A stretch of 64,000 bases of DNA from Mycobacterium sp. E1214 (GTDB lineage: Bacteria > Actinomycetota > Actinomycetes > Mycobacteriales > Mycobacteriaceae). Within the stretch, counting starts at the first letter, position 1. The number at the start of each line of letters is the position of its first letter. The position numbers and the translations under genes are program-made. Below the pieces are notes generated by a model. It searched no databases and was not told the origin of the DNA. It saw only the letters and a list, made by a program, of their open reading frames with translations. Shown piece after piece: positions 1 to 8,027 of this stretch. The stretch covers positions 42,545 to 106,544 of the forward strand of contig NZ_LZJC01000140.1 in the NCBI RefSeq assembly GCF_001666755.1, in the 5' to 3' direction.

Positions 1-137
1 TTGCGGACGGTCGCGGATGACACACCCAGGTTGTGGCGCTCCACCAACGACTTCGAGCCGATCGGCTCCTTGGTGGCGACGAAATCGGCGACGATGGCGC
101 GCAGCACCTCGAACCGGCGCTCGTCGGCACTTCCCAC
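1..137 (-). CDS. hrcA: HrcA heat-shock repressor, N-terminal part only
   Basis: The minus strand from a GTG at 137 reads VGSADERRFEVLRAIVADFV and continues with ATKEPIGSKSLVERHNLGVS and SATVR before running off the left edge. This matches the winged-helix DNA-binding N-terminus of HrcA as I remember it from M. tuberculosis. HrcA is the repressor that binds CIRCE elements in front of groE/dnaK-type chaperone genes. Only about 45 residues are present. The next gene upstream diverges at 321. I saw no CIRCE element (TTAGCACTC-N9-GAGTGCTAA) in the 183 bp between them, so autoregulation through CIRCE is not supported here. Confidence 0.9.
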   Translation of the reverse strand, partial: MGSADERRFEVLRAIVADFVATKEPIGSKSLVERHNLGVSSATVR

Positions 138-320
138 TCGCCGTTCACCTCCCCGCTCACGTTCCGGCTCGCTAACCCAATGGACGGGTTCATTTTACGG
201 TCTAGAACCGACACAGCCGTTACCAGCGGCGGCGGGAGCGACCCGGCCGGAACTTCTTCGGGCTAGCCTTGCCAGCATGAACCCCGCGGGCCCCGGCGAC
301 GCCTCGCTCGAGGCGGGCCG

Positions 321-647
321 ATGATCTTCAAGGGTGTGCGCGAGGGCAAGCCCTATCCCGAGCACGGGCTGTCCTATCGCGACTGGTCGCAGATACCGCC
401 GCAGCAGATCCGGCTCGACGAGTTGGTCACCACGACGACGGTGCTGGCCCTGGATCGCCTGCTGTCCGAGGACTCCACCTTCTACGGAGACCTGTTCCCG
501 CACGCCGTGCGGTGGAAGGGCATCACCTATCTGGAGGACGGGCTGCACCGCGCGGTCCGCGCGGCTCTGCGCAACCGCACCGTGCTGCACGCCCGGGTGT
601 TCGACATGGACCTGCCGCCCGGCACGCCAAGCAACGGGTTTCGTTAG
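321..647 (+). CDS. conserved mycobacterial hypothetical protein (Rv2375-like)
   Basis: A 108-residue soluble protein starting MIFKGVREGKPYPEHGLSYR, with no signal peptide, membrane segment or recognised catalytic motif. It contains a conserved core (SEDSTFYGDLFPHAVRW). The position between divergent hrcA and convergent cfp2 matches M. tuberculosis Rv2375, a conserved protein of unknown function. The ATG at 321 follows a purine-rich stretch (gaggcgg). The gene probably has its own promoter in the 183 bp shared with hrcA and ends 35 bp before a strong hairpin. Function unknown. Confidence 0.8.
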   Translation: MIFKGVREGKPYPEHGLSYRDWSQIPPQQIRLDELVTTTTVLALDRLLSEDSTFYGDLFPHAVRWKGITYLEDGLHRAVRAALRNRTVLHARVFDMDLPPGTPSNGFR

Positions 648-681
648 CGGCGCGATCGCCGCTGCCCGGGCCTGACGCGCA

Positions 682-709
682 AAGAGCGGGCGCCGAAGCG
701 CCCGCTCTT
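682..709. terminator. hairpin terminator between convergent genes
   Basis: AAGAGCGGGCG at 682-692 pairs perfectly with CGCCCGCTCTT at 699-709 around a 6-nt loop. It lies between the convergent Rv2375-like gene (stop at 647) and cfp2 copy 1 (stop at 726), so it could end transcription from both sides. There is no long T-run, which is usual in mycobacteria. Confidence 0.75.
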
Positions 710-725
710 CGTCGGATGGCCGCAA

Positions 726-1235
726 TCAGTGCCCGGCGGCCTGCAGCAGTTCCATCGCCGAGGACCGCGACAGCACCCAGCCGCCCTGGTTGATGAAGGT
801 GACGCTCTGGTTCACCGGGTTGGCGAACTTCGGGCCGGAGACCGCTACCTGGGCGGTGGCGGAGCCCGGCGCGGCGCCCGGCTGGATGTTGGTGATGGTG
901 AACGACAGCGGCAGGTCGCCGTTCTTGGCCGCCTTCTTCAGCTCGTGGTCGGCCAGGTGCGCCTCGGTGCCGCTGATGCCGCCCTCGACCAGGTTGCCCT
1001 TGCTGCTGAACGAGACGTTCGGGTCGGCGAGGCTGGTCAGCACGCTGTTGAGCTGGTCGGCCGTCGGCACTGCCGCGGCGGCCGGCGGCGGGTCCTGCGG
1101 CAGCGGGGCGCCCACGGCGGCCAGCCGCACCGAGGGGGCGGCGCCGGGCGTCGCGCCCGCGGCCAGGCCGGCGGCAGCGCCCCCGATGGCGGCCAGAGCC
1201 GCCACGCTGGTGGCAAAGTATTTGATGCTGTTCAT
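726..1235 (-). CDS. cfp2: CFP-2 low-molecular-weight secreted antigen, copy 1
   Basis: A 169-residue exported protein. The ATG at 1235 follows a strong ribosome binding site (AAAGGGGGAACC). Residues 1-27 form a Sec signal peptide (MNSIKYFATSVAALAAIGGA, then small residues), followed by a proline/alanine-rich linker. The mature region contains NVSFSSKGNLVEGGISGTEA and VTFINQGGWVLSRSSAMELL, very close to M. tuberculosis CFP-2 (Rv2376c), so this copy looks like the ortholog. The fold resembles secreted DUF/NTF2-like mycobacterial proteins; the molecular role is unknown. A diverged paralog lies directly upstream on the same strand at 1456-1962, with 220 bp between them. Confidence 0.88.
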   Translation of the reverse strand: MNSIKYFATSVAALAAIGGAAAGLAAGATPGAAPSVRLAAVGAPLPQDPPPAAAAVPTADQLNSVLTSLADPNVSFSSKGNLVEGGISGTEAHLADHELKKAAKNGDLPLSFTITNIQPGAAPGSATAQVAVSGPKFANPVNQSVTFINQGGWVLSRSSAMELLQAAGH

Positions 1236-1416
1236 GGTTCCCCCTTTGGTGGGCACGCACTTGGTAGGCCGTCGCTCGCGCTCACCGGATGGTCGTGTGA
1301 GTGTGCCTGTTGCGCTTATTGTTTCGCGCCGCGGCACCGTTACGTTACGACCGCGCCGTGAGAAAACGGCATGAGCAATCTGTGTGCAGGCTATGCGAGC
1401 CCTGATGGCGGCCGCG

Positions 1417-1439
1417 CCGGGGCCTCGTCCCGGCCCCGG
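1417..1439 (-). terminator. hairpin after cfp2-like copy 2
   Basis: CCGGGGCC (1417-1424) pairs with GGCCCCGG (1432-1439) around a 7-nt loop, 17 bp beyond the stop of the cfp2-like gene at 1456. It probably ends that transcript and separates the two paralogs. Confidence 0.5.
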
Positions 1440-1455
1440 GCGCGACCGCACCGCA

Positions 1456-1962
1456 CTAGTTGATCGCCGTCGCCGCCTGGATCAGGGCGATGGCCGCGTC
1501 GTGCTGCACGACCCAGTTGCCGCCCTGGTTGACGAAGACCAGGTGCTTTTGCACCGGGCCGGCGAACTTCGGTCCCGTGATCGCCACGTCGGCCTGGGCC
1601 ATGTTCGGGCCGGCCGGCGCGATGTTGGTCACGTTGAACTGCTCGGGGAAGTTGCCGTTGCGGTAGGCCTTGCGCAGGTCATGGTCGGCGACCATGCCCT
1701 CGTTCTGCGCGACGCCGTTTTCGACGAGGTTGTTCTTGTCCCTGTAGTTGACGCCGGGGTCGGTCACCTGGTTGCACAGGTTGGCCAGCTGGTCCGGGGT
1801 CGGCAGCCCGGGCGGGGGCGGGGGCGGGTCTTGGGGCAGCGGCGCACCGATCGCGGCCAGCCGGACCTGGTCCGGCGCCGCCAGGGACGCCACACCCGCG
1901 GCCGCTCCACCGACCAGGGCAACAGCCGCCACGCCGGTGACGACAGACTTCACGGTATTCAC
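1456..1962 (-). CDS. CFP-2-like secreted protein, copy 2 (diverged paralog)
   Basis: A 168-residue exported protein starting with GTG at 1962 after GGGGGATCT. It has a signal peptide (VNTVKSVVTGVAAVALVGGA), a run of prolines (PQDPPPPPPGLPTPDQL), and a mature domain with the same block order as copy 1: NLVENGVAQNEGMVADHDLR aligns with NLVEGGISGTEAHLADHELK, and LVFVNQGGNWVVQHDAAIAL with the copy 1 C-terminus. Two features are absent from copy 1: the proline run and an extra Cys (LCNQVTD). I infer a tandem duplication followed by divergence. Function unknown. Confidence 0.8.
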   Translation of the reverse strand: MNTVKSVVTGVAAVALVGGAAAGVASLAAPDQVRLAAIGAPLPQDPPPPPPGLPTPDQLANLCNQVTDPGVNYRDKNNLVENGVAQNEGMVADHDLRKAYRNGNFPEQFNVTNIAPAGPNMAQADVAITGPKFAGPVQKHLVFVNQGGNWVVQHDAAIALIQAATAIN

Positions 1963-2147
1963 AGATCCCCCTTCGATGCGCATGGACCGTGGCGGGATCG
2001 ACAAAATGCGCCCCACGCGGTCACACGTCTCCATGTTGTATTCGCTGTAAGTGTGCATTCTGTGACCCACAATTGAGTCTCGGCCCGGTCACGTTACGGC
2101 GGCGCTACGGCAGCACCGGGTGCGTCGCGGCGCCCCAGGGGTCCCCG

Positions 2148-2363
2148 TCAGTCGCGCGCGAGCGCGTCGATGAGGCTCTTCGGGCGGATGTCGGGCCAGT
2201 TCTGCTCGATGTAGGCCAGGCAGTCCGCGCGGCTGGCCTCGCCGTAGGCCACCCGCCAGCCGGCCGGCGTCTCGGCGAAGGTGGGCCACAGGCTGTGCTG
2301 CTCCTCGTCGTTGACCAGGACGACGAAAATCCCGTTGTCGTCGTCAAAGGGGTTGGTGCTCAT
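2148..2363 (-). CDS. mbtH: MbtH, small NRPS accessory protein
   Basis: A 71-residue protein, the founder of the MbtH-like family. It shows the family pattern NPFDDDNGIFVVLVNDEEQH, SLWP, then GWRVAYGEASRADCLAYIEQ and NWPDIRP. MbtH-like proteins bind NRPS adenylation domains and are needed for their folding or activity; here the partners are presumably the A domains of MbtB, MbtE and MbtF. The ATG at 2363 lies inside the last codons of mbtG (20-nt overlap), so it is translated as the last gene of the mbtB-H operon. Confidence 0.97.
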   Translation of the reverse strand: MSTNPFDDDNGIFVVLVNDEEQHSLWPTFAETPAGWRVAYGEASRADCLAYIEQNWPDIRPKSLIDALARD

Positions 2364-3630
2364 CGCGTCTCCTCATCGATGGATTCTTCGCCGATCCCAG
2401 GGTTGATCCCAGCACACGGTCGGACAGCAACCCCAGGCAGCTCAGGTTCGGGAACCCGGGCCCCTGGGTCAGCCCGGACAGGTTGGGCAGGTAGAGCCTG
2501 GGCGTGACGTCGGCGACGGACAGGTCGTAGCCGATCGATTCCTGCAGGGTCTCGGCGGTCAGCGGTCCGCCCAGCCCGAGTTCGAGCAGGTCGAGCACGT
2601 CCTGGCCGAACAGCGAGGTGAACCATAGCGGGTCGGCCCCGGAGCCGTCGATCACCAGGTCGAAGCCGTGCACCGTCTCCAGGTGCTCGCTGCCGCGATT
2701 GGTCGACAGGGTCAGCCGGATCTGCCCGTCCCGGCCGACCGCGTGCGCCACCCGCCCGCGCAGGTGGCGGATCCGGTCGTCGGCCAGCAGCGCCTCCTGG
2801 ACGTTGGCCGAGAACACCCCGCGGTCGGTGCGGGCCAGGGCGTCGCGCCGTTCGGCCATGGTGAGCGCCGGCCAGTTGGTGGGGTCGGAGAACAGGGAGT
2901 TCTCGAAGAAGCTCTCGCCGCGGGTGAACAGGGTGACCTGCGGGGAGATGACGGTGATGGTCGATACCCGGTGCCGGAACAGCTCGTTGAGCATGGACGC
3001 GGCGGTCTCGCCGCCACCGATCACCGCGACGCGCTCGGCGGTGATCCGGTCGTGGCCGGCGGCGCGGTCCCAGAACTGGGCGATCGAGAGCATGCGCGGG
3101 TTGCCGGGCAGCAACGACTTCTCGGCCTGGCCGGGGCCGGTGATCATCAGCGCGTCGGCGTGCACGGTGGTCTCGTGGGTGTGCAGGGCCCACCGGTCGC
3201 CGGTCACCGCGAGCCGCTCGACGTCGCCGTGGACCACTCTCATCCCGACCTGGTCGGCGACCCACCTCAGGTACTGGCTCCACTTGCGGTGCGGCGGGGC
3301 GGGCCGCCCGCGGTCGATCCATTCGGCGAACGACGCCGTGGCGATGAGGTAGGACTGCCAGCTGTACCGGGTCATCCGCTCGTCGAGCTCGGCGTTGCGG
3401 CGCGGCACCAACGCCGACCGGTAGGGAAAGCCGACGTCCTTCTCCGGGCTGGTGCCCAGCCGGTGCGCGCCGTCGGTCCAGCCGCCCGAGGCCTGCCAGT
3501 TGGCGCCCACCCCGGTGCGTTCCACGGCGACCACGTCGGGAACCTCGACACCCATCTCGCGCAGCACGAATGCCTTCGCGGCGACGGCCACGCCCTTGGC
3601 GCCGGCGCCCAGGATCGCCAGTGTGCTCAT
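2344..3630 (-). CDS. mbtG: MbtG lysine N6-monooxygenase
   Basis: A 428-residue flavoprotein monooxygenase that hydroxylates the lysine side-chain nitrogen to make the iron-chelating hydroxamates of mycobactin. The FAD dinucleotide motif GAGAKG is at residues 8-13 and a second NADPH-type motif (VAVIGGGETAAS) near residue 198. Length agrees with the family (about 430). The ATG at 3630 shares ATGA with the mbtF stop codon, which favours this start over a longer in-frame extension. Cytoplasmic; works with the NRPS proteins encoded just upstream. Known from the family: M. tuberculosis MbtG prefers already acylated lysine. Confidence 0.95.
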   Translation of the reverse strand: MSTLAILGAGAKGVAVAAKAFVLREMGVEVPDVVAVERTGVGANWQASGGWTDGAHRLGTSPEKDVGFPYRSALVPRRNAELDERMTRYSWQSYLIATASFAEWIDRGRPAPPHRKWSQYLRWVADQVGMRVVHGDVERLAVTGDRWALHTHETTVHADALMITGPGQAEKSLLPGNPRMLSIAQFWDRAAGHDRITAERVAVIGGGETAASMLNELFRHRVSTITVISPQVTLFTRGESFFENSLFSDPTNWPALTMAERRDALARTDRGVFSANVQEALLADDRIRHLRGRVAHAVGRDGQIRLTLSTNRGSEHLETVHGFDLVIDGSGADPLWFTSLFGQDVLDLLELGLGGPLTAETLQESIGYDLSVADVTPRLYLPNLSGLTQGPGFPNLSCLGLLSDRVLGSTLGSAKNPSMRRRDEHQPL

Positions 3631-6600
3631 TCGACCATCTCCCGCAGTGTCTCTAGCCAAAGCTGTTGCAGCGCAGCGATGTCCGCGTCGCTGAGGATGT
3701 CGGGCAGCGCTCGCCACTGCGAGGCCAGCACCCGCTGGTCGTCGACCGTCAACACCATCGCGGCGATGGTGAGCTCGTGGCGCACGGCCAGGTCCGGCTC
3801 GGGCACCGGCGACACGCCGGCGAGCAGCTCGCGCTGCAGCGTCAGCCCGGTGCCGCCCGCGGCGTGCGCGGCTCCCAGATAATTCAGCAGCACCTGCGGC
3901 CCCGGGAAGGCGGCGAGCCGCCGCGCGGTGTCGTCGCGCAGGTAGCGCAGCAGCCCGTAGTCCAGGCCGTCACCCGGGATGCTCGCCAGCTGCTCGCCGA
4001 CGCGCGCCGGGTCGGTCGAGTCGACCCGCACCGGGTAGATGGAACTCAGCAGCCCCACCGTGTCGCCGGTGTCGATCCCGGTCGCGTCGACGAGATCGTC
4101 GGCGCGACCGTGGGTTTCGAGCGCCAGCAGGGGTGGCGGCGTGGGCTGGTCGCGCTGCCGCCGCCAGCGTGTCAGCGCGGCGGCGGTGGCGGCGACCAGC
4201 AGCGTGGGCAGCGGCAGGCCGCTGCCCAGCAACCGGCGGGTGGTGTCGGCGTCGGCGGCGGCGGTGCGCACCAGCAGATCACGCGCCCGGTCGCGCTCCG
4301 GGTCGAGCCGTCGCGCCCCGAGGTCGGGGTCCGGCCCTGCCAGCTGGGCCGCCCAGAAGTCCGCGGTGTCCAGCCGGCCGGCGCGCTCGGCCAGGGCGGC
4401 GGCCCAGCGCCGGTAGCTGGTGTGTTCGCGCAGGGGCGCTGGCGGGTGACCGGTGGCCGCGGCCTGCAGCGCGGCCCCAAGCTCTCCGAGCACCACCCGC
4501 CACGACGCCGGGTCGAGCGCCACCACGTGCGCGGCCAGCAACAGCACGCTCTCGCCGGCAGCCGGGCGCAGCCACACCGCGGCCAGCAGCGAACCCCGCT
4601 CGGGGTCCAGCCGCTCGACGGCCTGGGCGACCTGGTCGACCACCACGGCGCGCGGGTCCCCGGGCACCGCAACCTCGGTCAGCACCTCCGGCGGCGACGT
4701 CGGGACCAGCGTCATGCTGGCGCGGTCCAGCCGGGTACGCAGCACCTCGTGGGCCGCGACGACGGCGCCCAGCGCGGCCCGCAGCTGCTCCCGGGTGACC
4801 GACGCGGGCAGCCGGATCGCCTCGGTCTGGGCCAGCCGCCGCGGGTCGCCGTATTCGTAGAGCCAGCGCCCGTTGGGCAACAGCGGCATGGGGCCGGTGT
4901 CCTCGTCGGCGGGGCGCAACGCGGCGGCCGCGGCCGCCTCGGAATCGATCGCCTCCGCGAGTTCTCGGACGTTGCTGCATTCCAGGACGAGGCGGGCGCG
5001 CAGCGCGATTCCCCGCGCCCGCGCCGCCTGCACCACCGACAGCGCCGTGATGCTGTCCAGGCCCAGCTGGAGGAAATCGGCCGCGACGTCGATCTGCGAT
5101 TGCCCCAGCAGCTCGGCGAGCAGCTCGGCCAGGGCGGTTTCGGTGGCGGTCTGCGGCGCCGTCGCGGACCCGGGGGCTTCGGCGGTGTCCAGGGCGGCCA
5201 GCGCGGCCTCGTCGAGTTTTCCGTTCCCGGTCAACGGAATCGCGTCGACCAGCACGATGCGGTGCGGCACCATGTAACGGGGCAGCCGGGCGCCGAGCAT
5301 GCCGCGTAGCTCGGCCGCCGTGGGCCCGCCGGCCGCGGCGGTGGCGACGTAAGCGGTGAGCCGCGGCACGCCCTGGTGGCGCCGCACCAGCACGCCGGCC
5401 TGGCGGACCCCGGGGTGCGATTCCAGCGCGGCGGCGATCTCGCCGGGCTCCACGCGGTGGCCGCGGATCTTCACCTGGGCGTCGGCCCGCCCGACGTAGT
5501 GCAGCGAGCCGTCGGGCAGGCGGCGCACCAGGTCGCCGGTGCGATACATGCGCCCGGCGGGCGCGTGCGGGTCGGCGACGAACCGCGCCGCGGTCTCACC
5601 CGGACGGCCCAGATAGCCGCGGGCGAGTTGCGGTCCACTCAAATACAATTCGCCCGTCGCGCCGCCGGGGACCGGCCGCAGCGCGGAGTCCAGCACGTAG
5701 GCGCGGGTGTGGCGGGTCGGGTGCCCGATCGAGGGCTGGTCGTGTTCGCCGATCGCGGCAACCACCGCCTCCACCGTGGTCTCGGTGGGCCCGTAGCAGT
5801 TGAACGCGGTCAACGCCGTCGCGTGGCAGGCCGCGCGGATCTGCGCCCAGGCGGTGACGCCCACGGCCTCGCCGCCCATCGCCAGCACGGCGAGCGGCGT
5901 CCGGCTCAGCAAACCGAAAGCCTGCAGCTGAGCAAACATCGACGGCGTGGTGTCGATCATGTCGACGCCGTGCTCGGCGATGGCGGCCACCAGCGCCTCG
6001 GCGTCGGTCTGGGTGGCCTCGTCGACCAGGTAGACCGCGTGCCCGTCGAGCAGGGCGACCAACGGCTGCCAGGCCGCGTCGAAGGCGAACGACCACGCGT
6101 GCGCGATGCACAGCGGCCGGCCCAGTGTCGCCGCCGCGGGCCGCACGACGCGGTCCAGGTGGTCGTCGGCGTAGGCGCCGACCGCGCCGTGGGTCCCGAC
6201 GACACCCTTGGGTTCCCCGGTGGTTCCGGAGGTGAAGACGACGTACGCGGCCTGCCCGGGCGCCACGTCGACCGGGTCGAACCCGGACTGCTCGGCGTCG
6301 AGCCATTCCTGGATCAGCGCCTCGTCGAGGACGATCGCCGCTTGCGACTGGCGCAGAATGGAATCCACTCGCTCCGGCGGTGTGCCCGGCTCCATGGGCA
6401 CGCAGACACCGCCGGCCTTGAGGACGGCCAGGATCGCGATGACGTATTCCGGGCCGCGTGAAAGGCGAATCGCGACAGCGCTTTCGGGGGCGGCACCGCG
6501 CCGCGCGAGCTGCGCTGCCACCCGGTCGGCCGCCTGGTTCAGCTCTCGATAGCTCAGCGAGCCGCCCCGCCAGCGCAGGGCCGGGCGGTCCGGCGCCGCG

Positions 6601-8027
6601 TCGGCGGCATCGGCGAACCGGACGTGGATGCCGCGCCCGGGTGTCGGACCTGCGGCGGGCACCGCCACGATCTGTTCGTCCTCGAACAGGACACTCACGT
6701 CGCGCAGTGGCCGCTCCCAGCTCTGCAACAGGTTCTCGGCGGCCAGCAGCACGCGGCGGCCGAACTGGGCGGCCGGCGTCGCGCCCAGCGCCCCGTCGAT
6801 GACCTCGATCAGCACCACGAGCTCGGTCCCCGCCACGTGAGCGGCGATCGTGATCGGAAAGTGCGACAGCGTCTGCAGGGCCGAGGGCCGGAACGTGGCT
6901 CCGGCGGCGGACAATTCGGCTCCGGCGGTCAGACCGTCCAGCGGGAAGTTCTCGTAGACCAGCAGGGTGTCGAACATCTCCCCCACCCCGCCGAGCGCCC
7001 GCAATTGGGCGTGCCCGAGGTAGCCGTGCTCGCGCAGCAGCGCCGCATCGCGCTGCACGGCGCGGCATTGCTCACCGACCCGCGCCGCCGGATCCAGCCG
7101 GACCCGCAGCGGCACGGTGTTGACGAACAACCCGATCATGGTCTCCACGCCGGCCAATTCCGCGGGTCGGCCCGACACCGTCACCCCGAATACGACGTCG
7201 TGGGTGTCGGTGAGCCGCGACAACACCACCGCCCAAGCCATTTGCAGCAGCGTGTTGACGGTGACGCCGCGGGAGCGGGCACCGTCGACCAGCCGCGCGG
7301 TGGTATCGGGCGGCAGGCGCAACTCGGTGGTGCGGGGCAGGCCCCCACGCACACCATCGGCCGATCCCAGGGCCGCCGACAACAGCGTGGGCCCCTGCAG
7401 TCCGGACAGGTGCTGCCGCCAAACCTGTTGGCTGGCAGCCAGATCGCGCCCGGCCAGCCAGCCGATGTAGTCCCGGTACGGCCGCGGTGCGGCGGGCAGC
7501 GCGGCGGTGTCCCCGCCCGCCCGGTACAGGGTCATCATCTCGTTGACGAACACGGGCATCGACCAGCCGTCGATGACGATGTGGTGGGCGGTGAGCACCA
7601 GGCGCCAGCGCGCGTCAGGCAACTCGATCAGCAGGAACCGGATCGCCGGTCCGTGTTCGAGGTCGAAAGGCGTTCGGCGCTCGGCGGTCTCGAGCCGCCG
7701 CACCTCGTCGGCCGTGGCAGTGACGGTGCGCCACGGCAATTCGACGCGGGACGGGACGATCTGCACGGGCCGCGGGATGCCCCGGCTGAAGAAGCTGGCC
7801 CGCAGGTTCGGGTGGCGCGCCAGCATCAGCGCCGCGCAGTCGCGGAGCAGGGCGACGTCGAGCGCGCCGGAGATGTCGGCGGCCATTCCGATGACGTACG
7901 GGTCGTCGGCCGCCTCACCCTCGGCGAACTCGGCCAGCGTGGTCAGCGAGTACAGCCCCTCCTGCAGGGGGCTGAGCGCCATCACGTCCTCGATGTCGGG
8001 CGCGACATCGGTTTTGGCCGTGGTCAT
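3627..8027 (-). CDS. mbtF: MbtF nonribosomal peptide synthetase (C-A-PCP-C)
   Basis: A 1466-residue NRPS that adds the last lysine-derived unit of mycobactin. Domains in order: condensation (HHIVIDGWS near residue 147), adenylation (FTSGTTGEPKG near 597, YGPTETT near 742, GRADAQVKIRGHRVEPGE near 845, catalytic GNGK region after that), peptidyl carrier protein (LGLDSIT near 984), then a C-terminal condensation-type domain with a degenerate active site (AAHVVALDPAS near 1166, where the usual first His of HHxxxD is Ala). That last domain may carry out cyclisation/release of the terminal hydroxylysine lactam (inference). The ATG overlaps the mbtE stop by 4 nt. The A-domain pocket has a normal Asp (FDAAW). 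Confidence 0.95.
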   Translation of the reverse strand: MTTAKTDVAPDIEDVMALSPLQEGLYSLTTLAEFAEGEAADDPYVIGMAADISGALDVALLRDCAALMLARHPNLRASFFSRGIPRPVQIVPSRVELPWRTVTATADEVRRLETAERRTPFDLEHGPAIRFLLIELPDARWRLVLTAHHIVIDGWSMPVFVNEMMTLYRAGGDTAALPAAPRPYRDYIGWLAGRDLAASQQVWRQHLSGLQGPTLLSAALGSADGVRGGLPRTTELRLPPDTTARLVDGARSRGVTVNTLLQMAWAVVLSRLTDTHDVVFGVTVSGRPAELAGVETMIGLFVNTVPLRVRLDPAARVGEQCRAVQRDAALLREHGYLGHAQLRALGGVGEMFDTLLVYENFPLDGLTAGAELSAAGATFRPSALQTLSHFPITIAAHVAGTELVVLIEVIDGALGATPAAQFGRRVLLAAENLLQSWERPLRDVSVLFEDEQIVAVPAAGPTPGRGIHVRFADAADAAPDRPALRWRGGSLSYRELNQAADRVAAQLARRGAAPESAVAIRLSRGPEYVIAILAVLKAGGVCVPMEPGTPPERVDSILRQSQAAIVLDEALIQEWLDAEQSGFDPVDVAPGQAAYVVFTSGTTGEPKGVVGTHGAVGAYADDHLDRVVRPAAATLGRPLCIAHAWSFAFDAAWQPLVALLDGHAVYLVDEATQTDAEALVAAIAEHGVDMIDTTPSMFAQLQAFGLLSRTPLAVLAMGGEAVGVTAWAQIRAACHATALTAFNCYGPTETTVEAVVAAIGEHDQPSIGHPTRHTRAYVLDSALRPVPGGATGELYLSGPQLARGYLGRPGETAARFVADPHAPAGRMYRTGDLVRRLPDGSLHYVGRADAQVKIRGHRVEPGEIAAALESHPGVRQAGVLVRRHQGVPRLTAYVATAAAGGPTAAELRGMLGARLPRYMVPHRIVLVDAIPLTGNGKLDEAALAALDTAEAPGSATAPQTATETALAELLAELLGQSQIDVAADFLQLGLDSITALSVVQAARARGIALRARLVLECSNVRELAEAIDSEAAAAAALRPADEDTGPMPLLPNGRWLYEYGDPRRLAQTEAIRLPASVTREQLRAALGAVVAAHEVLRTRLDRASMTLVPTSPPEVLTEVAVPGDPRAVVVDQVAQAVERLDPERGSLLAAVWLRPAAGESVLLLAAHVVALDPASWRVVLGELGAALQAAATGHPPAPLREHTSYRRWAAALAERAGRLDTADFWAAQLAGPDPDLGARRLDPERDRARDLLVRTAAADADTTRRLLGSGLPLPTLLVAATAAALTRWRRQRDQPTPPPLLALETHGRADDLVDATGIDTGDTVGLLSSIYPVRVDSTDPARVGEQLASIPGDGLDYGLLRYLRDDTARRLAAFPGPQVLLNYLGAAHAAGGTGLTLQRELLAGVSPVPEPDLAVRHELTIAAMVLTVDDQRVLASQWRALPDILSDADIAALQQLWLETLREMVE

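Noticed and set aside
138..320. CIRCE element upstream of hrcA
   Set aside because: No TTAGCACTC-N9-GAGTGCTAA-like sequence was found in the intergenic region.
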